Part shown: positions 7,634 to 16,536 of the stretch, one piece after another
Position numbering within the stretch: position 1 is the first letter of the stretch
How the letters are laid out: every line of letters begins with the position of its first letter
Assembly: GCF_047556435.1 (NCBI RefSeq)
Contig: NZ_CP180210.1
Coordinates: 186,001-250,000 of the forward strand
DNA length: 64,000 bases
Direction of reading: 5' to 3'
From: Alteromonas sp047556435
GTDB lineage: Bacteria; Pseudomonadota; Gammaproteobacteria; Enterobacterales; Alteromonadaceae
Translations under genes and position numbers: made by a program
The notes under the pieces: generated by a model
Database searches by the model: none
The model's input: the letters and a program-made list of their open reading frames with translations, nothing else
What the model was told of the DNA's origin: nothing

Positions 7634-10555
7634 TTACAACGCTTTATAGTCTTCCAGTGCTGCCGGCATAGCCACACCGTAGCCCTGAGCGTAGTCCACT
7701 CCCATCCTGCCCAGCTGGGCCATGGTGGCTTCGTTTTCTACGAACTCGCCCACCGTTTCCATACCAATGGCCTTGGCAACATCTTTTATCGAGGACACCA
7801 TGGCAGCATCAACCGGATCATTGAGCATATCCTTGATAAAGCTACCGTCAATCTTCACACAGTCTACCGGCAGGTGTTTCAGATAGGTGTAGGATGAGAA
7901 GCCACTCCCGAAGTCGTCCAGAGCAAATTTACAGCCCAGTTGTCTGAAGGTGCGCATAAAGGCCTTGGTTTCATCCATGCGCAGGATAGCGGCCGTTTCT
8001 GTGATTTCGAAGCAGACCTTTTGATAAGGAATACCAAACGATTCAAACGCATTGAGAATGAACAGCTTCAGATCCCGGTCGGCCAACGATTGTCCGCTGA
8101 GGTTGATGCTGCAACGCTGCAGTGAATCCAGTGCGTCACGATGTGCAGCAAACCAGCGGAATGTGTTTTCAACAACCCAGCGATCAATTTTGCTGATAAG
8201 ATTGTAACGTTCTGCAGAGGGCAAAAAAGCGCCCGGAGGCACCAGGCTACCGTCATCATTCTTCAGGCGCAGAAGAATTTCATAGTAATCGCCATCGATC
8301 GCTTTATTCAGAGGCCGGCAGTGTTGATAAAACAGGGTGAAGCGATCATTTTCCAGTGCCTCATTGATGGCACTGACCCAATTCAACTCCTGTTCGTAAC
8401 GCTTCACGCTTTCATCTTCGTTTGAATAGCGATGTATCTGATTGCGGCCGCGCTCCTTAGCAATATAGCATGCAGCATCGGCCATACTCAGATATTGTTC
8501 GGGGCTGTGTTTGTAGTTGTCGCAGACGACCTGTCCGATGCTAACGCCGAGCGAGAAAATGCGATTTTCCCAGACGAACCGATACGACTGCAGCGCGTTC
8601 AGCAGTTTTACGCCGAGTAAGTATGCGCTTTCCTCCATCTGGTCCTCTATGAGGATGGCAAACTCGTCACCTCCCAGTCTGGCCAGACGCCCCTGGCCCT
8701 GGATGGTGTCCTGAAACAGTTGGGCGACATCTTTTATCAGCGCATCACCGGCACTGTGGCCGCAGGTATCATTGACAACTTTAAAGCGATCTAAATCCAG
8801 ATAAAGAATCGATACCACCGCGTCTGACTTTCTGTTTTCCAGTGCGATGTGAAGCTGCTGTTCAAATTCTCTGCGATTGTATACCCCGGTTAACGAGTCG
8901 TGAGTAGCGAGATACTCAAGGCTTATGTCAGACTGCTTGCGCTCGGTGATATCGAATATTGAGCCATACAAAAAGCTGGTGTTATCCTCTTTGCGTATCT
9001 GGCAGGACAAGGAAAACCAGAACTCAGAACCATCTGCACGAAGCCCTTTTATTTCCCGTCCCATTACTGTGCCACGTTCAAGAATTTCACCGACCAGCAA
9101 ATCACGTTCCTCGCGGGAGGTGTAGAAATTACGGGTGTTCTCTACACTTCTGAGCATGGTCTCTTCGTCGGGATAACCAAACAAGGTGCACATGGCCGGG
9201 TTCACGCTGATAAGTTTGCCCTCCAGCGTTGAGGTATAAAGCCCCTCGGCCGAGTTGCGAAAGAGGTCGTAAAACTGATTGAGCTGGCTGATGGTTTTTT
9301 CCCGCGCCGAAATCTGCTGAATATTAAGGTTTCGCTCTTTGATTTCGACACAAAACGCGAAACTTAGCATCGCCAGTGTCATGAGCAGGATCAACTGCAG
9401 TGAAACCAGCGGCGTTACCATGACAGCCTGCGCAACAATATCCAGCTGTACGGCAAATGTCGCAAACAGAAACAGCCAGCTGATGATAAAGGTGCGGGTT
9501 TGCGAGCGATTGCGGCGATCCCGGTAAACAATAGCCAGCAACATATGAAGCGAGCCAATGATTGGCGACGCAATGTAAGCGGCAAGTGTTGTCTGAAAAG
9601 GTGTGGAGACAGCCACTACACATAACAGCGAGATAACGGCCAGATAGTTCAGTAGTCTCAGAGGTAGCGGGATACGGGGAAACAGGTTATGGCAAACTTT
9701 CGCCATCGTGGCGAAAAACGCTGCCAGTATTGATACCAGCACGTATTCAGACAGGTTAGTCAGCCCCGGCCAGAGCACCAGCCCGCCCTGCACAGTGAAT
9801 GCAAAAGCAAACAGTAAGGCAAAGGTTGATGCCAGCCAAAAGCGGGCAGGTGTGCGTTGGTACAAATAAGAAATAATAAAATAGCCGAACAAGACAAAAA
9901 GGGTCCCCAGGGCGATGCCAAGTAACAGCAGCATCTGGCGGGCGTAGGTCTGTAGTGCGTTGTCTTCCCATAAAGTCATTGCAGGTGGCAGCAGACCGTC
10001 GTCCTGAATACTCAGCAGTATGGTTTTTGTCTGACCCGGCTGCAGACGAAAGGGAAATTTCACTGTTGGTAACAGGCGGGTTGGTATTTCCTCGCTTCTG
10101 GCTGAACGATAGTTCATGGAGTCAGTGATCCGTTCACGCCCGTCAAGCAGCACCAGGTGAACGTTGTCCAGATTTATGCGGTCGGAAAGCAGTGTCAGGG
10201 AAAGCGGTGTATCTCCGGTATTGGAAACTCTGGCCTGTAACCATAAGCGTGTATCTTCCGGCTGGGCTTGGGGATATACCCACAGTGGCCAGTGGTTGTA
10301 ACCAGAAATGACCGTGTCAAAGGCATACTGTCTGGGAACCACCCGCCACTGCGCATTGATATCAAATGGCTGAGAGCGAAATTGTTCATTGACGACGATA
10401 TGCTCGTGACCCGGCTTTGCGGCAATGGGAAAACACCAGAGCATCAGGTAGCACATGACAATGACGGCACGGTACCGGTGTAAATGATGTAGGTTGTGTC
10501 GCTGAACTGACATGCGAAGCGAAGTTGCGTCCCTGTCACAAATGCATACCTCCAT
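7634..10555 (-). CDS. membrane 7TMR-DISM/PAS/GGDEF/EAL cyclic-di-GMP protein
   Basis: 973 residues. The true start may be the ATG 14 codons in, which gives a signal peptide ending FPIAA/KPGHE. Residues 50-195 are a periplasmic beta-rich 7TMR-DISM domain, about 205-405 are seven transmembrane segments, and 430-540 is a PAS domain. The GGDEF domain is at 545-715 (RLGGDEF at 626-632, intact). The EAL domain is at 725-965: EIL at 759, N819, ITET, DDFG 880-883, K901 and E937/E940 are all present. No RxxD inhibitory site precedes GGDEF. Both cyclase and phosphodiesterase chemistry therefore look possible; the EIL variant is tolerated in many active enzymes. The DISM domain suggests a periplasmic carbohydrate-type signal. 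Confidence 0.9.
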   Translation of the reverse strand: MEVCICDRDATSLRMSVQRHNLHHLHRYRAVIVMCYLMLWCFPIAAKPGHEHIVVNEQFRSQPFDINAQWRVVPRQYAFDTVISGYNHWPLWVYPQAQPEDTRLWLQARVSNTGDTPLSLTLLSDRINLDNVHLVLLDGRERITDSMNYRSARSEEIPTRLLPTVKFPFRLQPGQTKTILLSIQDDGLLPPAMTLWEDNALQTYARQMLLLLGIALGTLFVLFGYFIISYLYQRTPARFWLASTFALLFAFAFTVQGGLVLWPGLTNLSEYVLVSILAAFFATMAKVCHNLFPRIPLPLRLLNYLAVISLLCVVAVSTPFQTTLAAYIASPIIGSLHMLLAIVYRDRRNRSQTRTFIISWLFLFATFAVQLDIVAQAVMVTPLVSLQLILLMTLAMLSFAFCVEIKERNLNIQQISAREKTISQLNQFYDLFRNSAEGLYTSTLEGKLISVNPAMCTLFGYPDEETMLRSVENTRNFYTSREERDLLVGEILERGTVMGREIKGLRADGSEFWFSLSCQIRKEDNTSFLYGSIFDITERKQSDISLEYLATHDSLTGVYNRREFEQQLHIALENRKSDAVVSILYLDLDRFKVVNDTCGHSAGDALIKDVAQLFQDTIQGQGRLARLGGDEFAILIEDQMEESAYLLGVKLLNALQSYRFVWENRIFSLGVSIGQVVCDNYKHSPEQYLSMADAACYIAKERGRNQIHRYSNEDESVKRYEQELNWVSAINEALENDRFTLFYQHCRPLNKAIDGDYYEILLRLKNDDGSLVPPGAFLPSAERYNLISKIDRWVVENTFRWFAAHRDALDSLQRCSINLSGQSLADRDLKLFILNAFESFGIPYQKVCFEITETAAILRMDETKAFMRTFRQLGCKFALDDFGSGFSSYTYLKHLPVDCVKIDGSFIKDMLNDPVDAAMVSSIKDVAKAIGMETVGEFVENEATMAQLGRMGVDYAQGYGVAMPAALEDYKAL

Positions 10556-10830
10556 ACTAGCGGAATACTTTCCGGATTGTGAACATTAACCGCATAATTC
10601 TATGAAACTAAACAGAAGTCAGTGTGTAAAGTGATGGTCTTGAAGACAGCGATTGGCCCTTTCGGGTTAACGGTTACAGAGGTGCTGGTGACCTGCGGTT
10701 TATAAAATACTGCTGTAGTCTGATTGGATGGAATATCGCGACTGGTGCGCTGTCAGTGCTTACGCGCAGACACCGGACAACGATTGTCAGCAGGCAGAGA
10801 GTTACCACTACCTATGCCGACAAAAAGCCA

Positions 10831-11166
10831 TTAGTTTGAGTATGGCTCTGCTGCGCCCAGACTTTTCTGGCACCAGTTCCATAATTTGTCGCCAGCGTTA
10901 TCACCGCCCGCAATCAGTTCCAGCCAGATGGCATCGCACAGCCATTCAATATTTATCAGAATTTGTAGTTCACCGGTAAATAATGTCGATTGAAAACGAT
11001 CCGCACCCCATTCCTCAGATTGGATCGTAGCGCCGGTGACGCTGGCAAACTGGCTGACCCAGCGCAACGTTGACGCCGGTGTATGTGGTAATGGCAGCTG
11101 CACCCGGACCACATCACCTTCTCGCCGGTACGCCAGCCTCAGTGCTTCTGGTGTTAGCTGCTGCAT
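10831..11166 (-). CDS. DUF3630-like small protein overlapping selO
   Basis: 111 residues, no signal peptide or membrane segment. The sequence resembles the small gammaproteobacterial DUF3630 family (recalled, not searched): a basic N-terminus (LRLAYRREGDVVRVQLPLP), an acidic middle, and a Trp-rich C-terminal part (IEWLCDAIWLELI...KLWNWCQKSL). Its ATG lies inside the last codons of selO, overlapping by 13 bp in another frame, so it is likely translated by coupling. Function unknown. Another possibility is a lineage-specific accessory to SelO. Confidence 0.6.
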   Translation of the reverse strand: MQQLTPEALRLAYRREGDVVRVQLPLPHTPASTLRWVSQFASVTGATIQSEEWGADRFQSTLFTGELQILINIEWLCDAIWLELIAGGDNAGDKLWNWCQKSLGAAEPYSN

Positions 11167-12587
11167 GACAATGAAACCGATGCAGGAGTAGCGGGCGGAC
11201 GCGAGAACGGATGGTCATCCCAGCGGGTATCAAAAGGAGAGGCAAGCGCGTCAATATATTCCTCCACCGTAGACCACTCACCAGCCTCTGCCTGAGAAAT
11301 CAGCGCTGACAACTGATGCGTTCGCGGGATAATCGCCGGATTTTTTTGACGCAGACTGGCTTGCGATATGGATGCGGTCTCGCTGTGCAACCGAGCATTA
11401 CGGTAGTCCTCCCACCATGCGTCAAAGGTATCTCTGTCAGGAAAATGGTCTCGCAGCGGAGAGGGAGACAAGGTTAAGTCGGCCAATGCCAGTAGCCGGA
11501 AGCTGCCAGTATAATCGCGTTGCTGAGTAGCTAGCATGGACAGCCAATCCTGCATAAGCCTGATGCCGGTGTCGTTTGTCTCCAGCCCCATTCTGTCGGT
11601 CATAAGACGATGATACTGTTCGAGAAATACTGGCTCGAAGCGGGACAATGCATCCCGTAACTCTTCGATGGTGCATTCGTCAGAAAAGGCATGGGCAAGC
11701 GCATTTAAATTCCACAGCGCAATGCCTGGCTGGCGATCGAATGCGTACCGGCCCTCGTGATCTGAATGATTAAACACCGCTGATGACGTAAAAGTGTCCA
11801 TAAACGCATAGGGGCCATAATCAAACGTAATGCCATGTACAGACATATTGTCGGTGTTCATAACGCCATGCACAAAACCATGTACCTGCCAGTGAGCGAC
11901 CAGCCGGGCAGTTCGCAGGGTAATGGCAAGTAATAAGGCGGCCCACGGGTTTTCAGCCTGCAGGCATTCAGGAAAATGGTTGTGCAACGTGAAGGTTACC
12001 AGACGCTTAAGGGCGTCGGTGTTCTGCGTATTAAAATAATATTCGAAATGACCAAAGCGTATATGACTGGGCGCCGTGCGGATCATCATAGCGCCAGGCT
12101 CAGGTTGCTCGCGATAAACGGTGTCAGTACTGCTAAATAAGCATAAGCTGCGGGATGTGGGGATACCCAGGTGATGTAGCGCCTCTTGCCCCAGGTATTC
12201 ACGTAATGTCGAGCGCAATACGGCGCGACCATCGGCGTGGCGGGAATATGGCGTCTGACCAGCCCCTTTCAGGTGCAAGTCTTGCCAGCCATGCTCTGCG
12301 TGTTGCGCTTCACCCAGCAAAAGGCCTCTGCCATCACCAAGAAACGGATTCCAGTGTCCAAACTGGTGGCCACCGTATTTCTGCGCGACTGCGTTTCGTG
12401 ATAACGCCGAGTTCGGATCCTGCAATGCCGCTAACAGGCCGTCCTTCTGCCACCATGACTGCGGCAGCGACAGGGCATCTGCTAACTCCTGATTCACCAG
12501 TCTAAGGCGCATTCCCTGAAGCGGTTGCGGTACTACCTGGCTTACCAGGTCGGGTAGTGTATCAGCGTATCGGCGGGCAAGTGTCAC
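11154..12587 (-). CDS. selO: protein adenylyltransferase SelO (YdiU)
   Basis: 477 residues, as in E. coli YdiU. GTG start at 12587 behind GGAG. SelO is a pseudokinase that transfers AMP to Ser/Thr/Tyr of redox proteins, with ATP bound in a flipped orientation. Seen here: GGHQFGHWNPFLGDGRGLLLGE, the ATP-site lysine in DLHLKGAGQTPYSR, GVMNTDNMS and the DFG-equivalent FDYGPYAFMD. The protein ends in Ser-Cys-Ser-Ser, putting Cys at the antepenultimate position where eukaryotic SelO carries selenocysteine. Followed at once by a DUF3630-like gene. Confidence 0.93.
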   Translation of the reverse strand: MTLARRYADTLPDLVSQVVPQPLQGMRLRLVNQELADALSLPQSWWQKDGLLAALQDPNSALSRNAVAQKYGGHQFGHWNPFLGDGRGLLLGEAQHAEHGWQDLHLKGAGQTPYSRHADGRAVLRSTLREYLGQEALHHLGIPTSRSLCLFSSTDTVYREQPEPGAMMIRTAPSHIRFGHFEYYFNTQNTDALKRLVTFTLHNHFPECLQAENPWAALLLAITLRTARLVAHWQVHGFVHGVMNTDNMSVHGITFDYGPYAFMDTFTSSAVFNHSDHEGRYAFDRQPGIALWNLNALAHAFSDECTIEELRDALSRFEPVFLEQYHRLMTDRMGLETNDTGIRLMQDWLSMLATQQRDYTGSFRLLALADLTLSPSPLRDHFPDRDTFDAWWEDYRNARLHSETASISQASLRQKNPAIIPRTHQLSALISQAEAGEWSTVEEYIDALASPFDTRWDDHPFSRPPATPASVSLSCSS

Positions 12588-13034
12588 GGGACTCCGTCAA
12601 TGAAAAATTACCGAATGAATTTGAGTATAACATGTGTACTTGTCTGCACACGTCGCGAGAGAGGATCTGCGGTATATGTACGATGAATCATTATGAAATC
12701 AAATACGTGAGTGAACTTGTCGCGTAGTGAATACCGCAAGGTCGAGGCAGTGAGGAATCCAGAAAGCGGCTACCTTCAGGCGCTGACCGCGAGAATCACA
12801 AAAATTGCGTCAGAGCGTAATCTTTCCGGGGTATGCTGGTGTATAAGCATCTAGGAGGATCTGAATATCATGTATCATTAGCTTATCAGGCTGTGTTGAG
12901 ATGGTTCAGAATCATCTCTGCGTGATTTTTCGAGGGGAAGATCAACCGCCATTGGCGAAAACATTAACGCGCAATTACCAATAACGAACTCTGCGTTAAC
13001 GTTGTCTGTTTTATCGGATATTTCAGAGGGAAAA
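12588..13034. other. 447-bp intergenic region with possible tiny reading frames
   Basis: No recognised gene. Two weak possibilities: a 47-codon frame from GTG 12711 to TAG 12854, without a good ribosome site or family resemblance; and a strong AGGAGGA at 12853 followed by ATG TAT CAT TAG, which would encode only a tripeptide. Could hold a leader or small RNA ahead of the GST gene. Confidence 0.4.
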
Positions 13035-13703
13035 ATGCTAACACTTCACCATTTAAATAATTCACGCTCACAGCGCATTTTGTGGCTTTTAGAAGAGCTG
13101 GGTGTGGAATACAAGCTGGAAACCTACCAGCGAGATCCAAAGACCAACCTTGCACCACCGGAACTTAAGGCCATTCATCCATTGGGCCGCTCACCGGTAC
13201 TGACAACGGATGACGGCGCCATTGCTGAGTCGGGTGCGATCATAGAGTACCTCATCAGACAGTATGCCAAAGAAACCTTCAGCCCTCCTGAAGATGCGTC
13301 TATGCACCAGCAATACCTTTTCTGGATGCACTTTGCGGAAGGCTCGTTAATGCCACCACTGGTAGCAAACATGGTGCTTGAAAAAGCACGTAAAAAGGCT
13401 TCCAAGCCATTTTTTGTCAAACCGATAGCCAATAAACTGATTGACGGAATTTTGGATGCATACTACCGGCCAAACCTCGAACAAAGTTTACGCTATGTAG
13501 AATCTTTTCTGTCCTCCCATGACTGGTTTGCCGGGAAGGCGCCCACTGGCGCTGATGTTCAGATGATATTTCCGCTGGAGTCTCTGGTTGCCTCAGGGCG
13601 GGCAAGTAATCTGGCCGCGATTACGGCCTGGGTAAATAAAGTTCATGACCGCCCTGCGTACCAGCGCGCGCTGGAGAAGGGGGGTGAGTATGCCTATGCG
13701 TAA
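13035..13703 (+). CDS. glutathione S-transferase
   Basis: 222 residues from ATG 13035, with AGAGGG 5 bases upstream; an earlier in-frame start lacks this site. The thioredoxin-like N-domain has MLTLHHLNNSRSQRILWLLEE, where the Ser of NSRS is the likely glutathione-activating residue. The cis-Pro strand RSPVLTTDD and the glutathione-binding ESGAIIEYL follow. The all-helical C-domain is at about 85-222. A soluble cytoplasmic detoxifying transferase of the bacterial beta/theta-like type; the natural electrophile is unknown. Monocistronic, followed by a strong hairpin. Confidence 0.88.
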   Translation: MLTLHHLNNSRSQRILWLLEELGVEYKLETYQRDPKTNLAPPELKAIHPLGRSPVLTTDDGAIAESGAIIEYLIRQYAKETFSPPEDASMHQQYLFWMHFAEGSLMPPLVANMVLEKARKKASKPFFVKPIANKLIDGILDAYYRPNLEQSLRYVESFLSSHDWFAGKAPTGADVQMIFPLESLVASGRASNLAAITAWVNKVHDRPAYQRALEKGGEYAYA

Positions 13704-13737
13704 GGGGAGCATTCTTCGCCCAGCATGGTGATTATCA

Positions 13738-13761
13738 CCGTTGTTGCCGTGGCAACAACGG
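13738..13761. terminator. perfect stem-loop after the GST gene
   Basis: CCGTTGTTGC - CGTG - GCAACAACGG: a 10-bp perfect stem with a tetraloop, 35 bp after the GST stop. No T run follows (GTTAAAGCC), so it is a probable 3'-end structure or Rho-assisted stop rather than a classical terminator. Confidence 0.55.
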
Positions 13762-13955
13762 TTAAAGCCGCTGCCTGTTGCTTGCTGGCAAGCACGTGTA
13801 GCCGTTGCCTGGCCCGGGATTTCATGAACGCCGCAACGTGTTAATAAGCGCCGTCAGGCCACGCTGAAACAGTCTCGTACCATTCTGGTAATATTGATGG
13901 TCAGGGCAAAAACCAAATTCATCGCAAGACCTATCGAAGGCTAGCGCAGGCTGGC

Positions 13956-15797
13956 CTAGCCAGCTTCTTTGTTGACGTAATCGTCAATTAACTGCATGAA
14001 GGCCTCGCCATAACGGGCGAGCTTGGTCTGACCCACACCGCTGATATCCAACATCGCAGATGTTGAGGTTGGCAACTTGGACGCCATGTCTACCAGCGTC
14101 GCATCGCTGAAAACCACGTAGGGTGGTACGCCATGTTCTTCCGCCAGCACTTTTCGCAGATGTTTCAGACGAACAAATAAGTTGCGATCGTAATTTGCCG
14201 GAGCGTGTTTGGCTTTTTTGTCGGGTTTGAATTCAAGGCGCGGCACCGCCAGATTCAGTGCAACCTCGCCTTTCAATACCGGACGTGCCGCTTCGGTAAG
14301 ACGCAAATACGCATTTGCTGTAATGTCTACGCGAACCAGGCCCTGATGAATAAGCTGGTTGATAATGTTGTGCCAATAGGAGTCTGATTGCTCTTTGCCA
14401 ATGCCGTAAGTAGTCAACTGATGATGACCGGCTTCCTGAAGCCTGCGAAGTTGCTTACCGCGAAGCACATCAATAACATATTGCGTGGATGCCTGTTGCG
14501 AGAGACGAAGAATACAGGACAGTACCTTTTGCGCCGTGACGACGCCATCTACCATTTTCGGGGGATCCAGGCAGATATCACAGTTTCCGCAGGCGCTGTC
14601 GCTGAACTGCGAAAAGTAATTCAGCAATACCTGTCGCCGACAGGTTTGTGCTTCTGAAAACGCCTCCATTGCCGCGAACTTTTGCAGTTCTACATCGTTG
14701 CGGTCGCTGTTTTCACCCTGCTCAATCCACTGACGTACCCGTGCGGCGTCTTTTTCATCAAACAGCAGCAAGGCTTCGGCATCCAGGCCATCGCGCCCGG
14801 CACGGCCCGTTTCCTGATAGTAGCTTTCCACACTGCGAGGGACATCATGGTGCACCACAAACCGCACATTGGATTTATTGATACCCATACCAAACGCAAC
14901 TGTCGCGACAACCACATCAACTTTGTCATTCAGAAACTGACGTTGCACAAATTCCCGCTCGTCAGGATCTTTTCCCGCATGATACGCGGCGCTGCGAAAG
15001 CCCTGACGATAAAGCTTCGCGTTAAGATCGTCGACCTTCGCCCGGCTGTTACAGTAAATGATGCCACTGCCATCCTGTTGCCTGACGTAATCTACTACCT
15101 GTTCAAAGGCTTTATATTTGGACATCACACGGTAGCGGATGTTGGGCCTGTCGAAGCTGCCCCTGTACACCAATGGGGAGTGCAGATTTAACTGTGCCTG
15201 AATATCGGCTTGCGTAGCGGCATCGGCGGTGGCGGTCAGTCCCACTACCGGTATATCTGGAAAGCGCGTTTTAATCTGCCCCAGCATGCGGTAGTCCTGA
15301 CGAAAATCGTGGCCCCAGTGCGATACGCAGTGCGCTTCGTCAATGGCAAAGAGTGCCACCGTAATCTGCTGTAATAACGCCTGAAATGACGGCTGCAACA
15401 ACCGTTCGGGAGACACATATAGCAAGTCATAATCGCCGTGCTGCAGCTTGGCCTGGATATCCAGCTGGACGTCGGTGTCCAACGATGAGTTCAGGTAAGC
15501 CGCGCTGACACCCTGTGCCAGCAGCTGCTCCACCTGATCCTGCATCAGTGAAATCAGCGGCGATACCACAATAGCCGTGCCTTCACGGACCAGCGCCGGT
15601 ATCTGATAGCATAGCGATTTACCGCCCCCGGTTGGTAGCAGTACAAGCGCATCGCCGCCATCACAGAGATGAGAGATTACTTCTTCCTGGCCGTCTCTGA
15701 AGCTCGCGTACCCGAACACCCGCTCCAGTACAGAATGGGGCGTAGGCGTCGCGATGGATTCGGGGGACTGTGCGTCGGCAACAACTGACATGTTCAT
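13956..15797 (-). CDS. recQ: ATP-dependent DNA helicase RecQ
   Basis: 613 residues (E. coli 609). A 3'-5' helicase for recombination and fork repair. Motif I is LLPTGGGKSLCYQIPAL and motif II AIDEAHCVSHWGHDFR; the helicase motifs ending QETGRAGRDG are complete. The RQC zinc knuckle has four cysteines (CRRQVLLNYF, ACGNCDIC). The C-terminal HRDC domain is at about 530-605. Two in-frame ATGs lie two codons apart at the start (15797 and 15791). It diverges from yigI; the shared promoter region is about 150 bp. No SOS box was seen in that region. Confidence 0.97.
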   Translation of the reverse strand: MNMSVVADAQSPESIATPTPHSVLERVFGYASFRDGQEEVISHLCDGGDALVLLPTGGGKSLCYQIPALVREGTAIVVSPLISLMQDQVEQLLAQGVSAAYLNSSLDTDVQLDIQAKLQHGDYDLLYVSPERLLQPSFQALLQQITVALFAIDEAHCVSHWGHDFRQDYRMLGQIKTRFPDIPVVGLTATADAATQADIQAQLNLHSPLVYRGSFDRPNIRYRVMSKYKAFEQVVDYVRQQDGSGIIYCNSRAKVDDLNAKLYRQGFRSAAYHAGKDPDEREFVQRQFLNDKVDVVVATVAFGMGINKSNVRFVVHHDVPRSVESYYQETGRAGRDGLDAEALLLFDEKDAARVRQWIEQGENSDRNDVELQKFAAMEAFSEAQTCRRQVLLNYFSQFSDSACGNCDICLDPPKMVDGVVTAQKVLSCILRLSQQASTQYVIDVLRGKQLRRLQEAGHHQLTTYGIGKEQSDSYWHNIINQLIHQGLVRVDITANAYLRLTEAARPVLKGEVALNLAVPRLEFKPDKKAKHAPANYDRNLFVRLKHLRKVLAEEHGVPPYVVFSDATLVDMASKLPTSTSAMLDISGVGQTKLARYGEAFMQLIDDYVNKEAG

Positions 15798-15953
15798 GGC
15801 GTGGGATTTTACGCTGTTTTTGTCTTCGCTTCACGGGGGAATCCGGAATTCTGGACGAAAAGACAGTGCGAGGGGCTACAACGTTTACGTAGATGGTTGT
15901 TTTCACTATTTTAATAGTACAATGGCGTCACGGATATGCAAAAAGGAACGGTT

Positions 15954-16415
15954 ATGTCTTCGTCGCTGCGCAGCGAACTTACTAATGAGGTTATCGCCCT
16001 GTTTAAAGACGCGATGCCGTTTAATCGCGAGTTGGGCCTTGAAGTCATTCAGGATAGTGACGAGATTCGCGTAGAAGTGCCCTGGCATGACAAACTGACC
16101 GGCAATCCTTTCCAGAAAATTTTGCACGGTGGTGTCACCGCCAGTTTACTGGACACCGTGGGTGGTCTGGTGTCAATTGTCCAGGCAATCCGTTTGACCG
16201 AAGACAGCGCCCTTGGTGAGCTGAAGGCGAACCTGGCGACTGCGGGCACGGTCGATATGCGGGTAGATTATCTGCGCCCAGGCAGAGGAAAGCGATTCAT
16301 AGCAACGGCCACGGTGATCCGTAAGGGCCGTCGGGTGGCGGTGTGTCGCATGGAGCTGCACAATGAATCAGGCGAGCATATCGCTTTTGGCACCGGCACC
16401 TATATGATTGGCTAA
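15954..16415 (+). CDS. yigI: YigI-type acyl-CoA thioesterase (hotdog fold)
   Basis: 153 residues from ATG 15954, with AAGGAA 7 bases upstream. It closely resembles E. coli YigI across its length: MPFNRELGLEV, the hotdog motif LHGGVTASLLDTVGGL, TVDMRVDYLRPGRGKRF, and a terminal GTYMIG. YigI hydrolyses medium to long acyl-CoA. The HGGV...D arrangement places the catalytic Asp/Glu on the long helix. E. coli has yigI between rarD and pldA-recQ, and the same neighbours recQ and rarD flank it here. Confidence 0.85.
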   Translation: MSSSLRSELTNEVIALFKDAMPFNRELGLEVIQDSDEIRVEVPWHDKLTGNPFQKILHGGVTASLLDTVGGLVSIVQAIRLTEDSALGELKANLATAGTVDMRVDYLRPGRGKRFIATATVIRKGRRVAVCRMELHNESGEHIAFGTGTYMIG

Positions 16416-16536
16416 CGCCGGATCCAAAAAAACTGGTCGCACGTTACACTGTTCGCGTAGCTATTTCTGTTCCGACTCTGCGATTGCACATTTTGTCCAC
16501 TGGTCGGATACAACATTTTTCCCCTGGAGGTATCTC

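Noticed and set aside
10728..10979. Small plus-strand gene between the GGDEF-EAL gene and the DUF3630-like gene
   Set aside because: It overlaps the better supported minus-strand gene and has no ribosome site.
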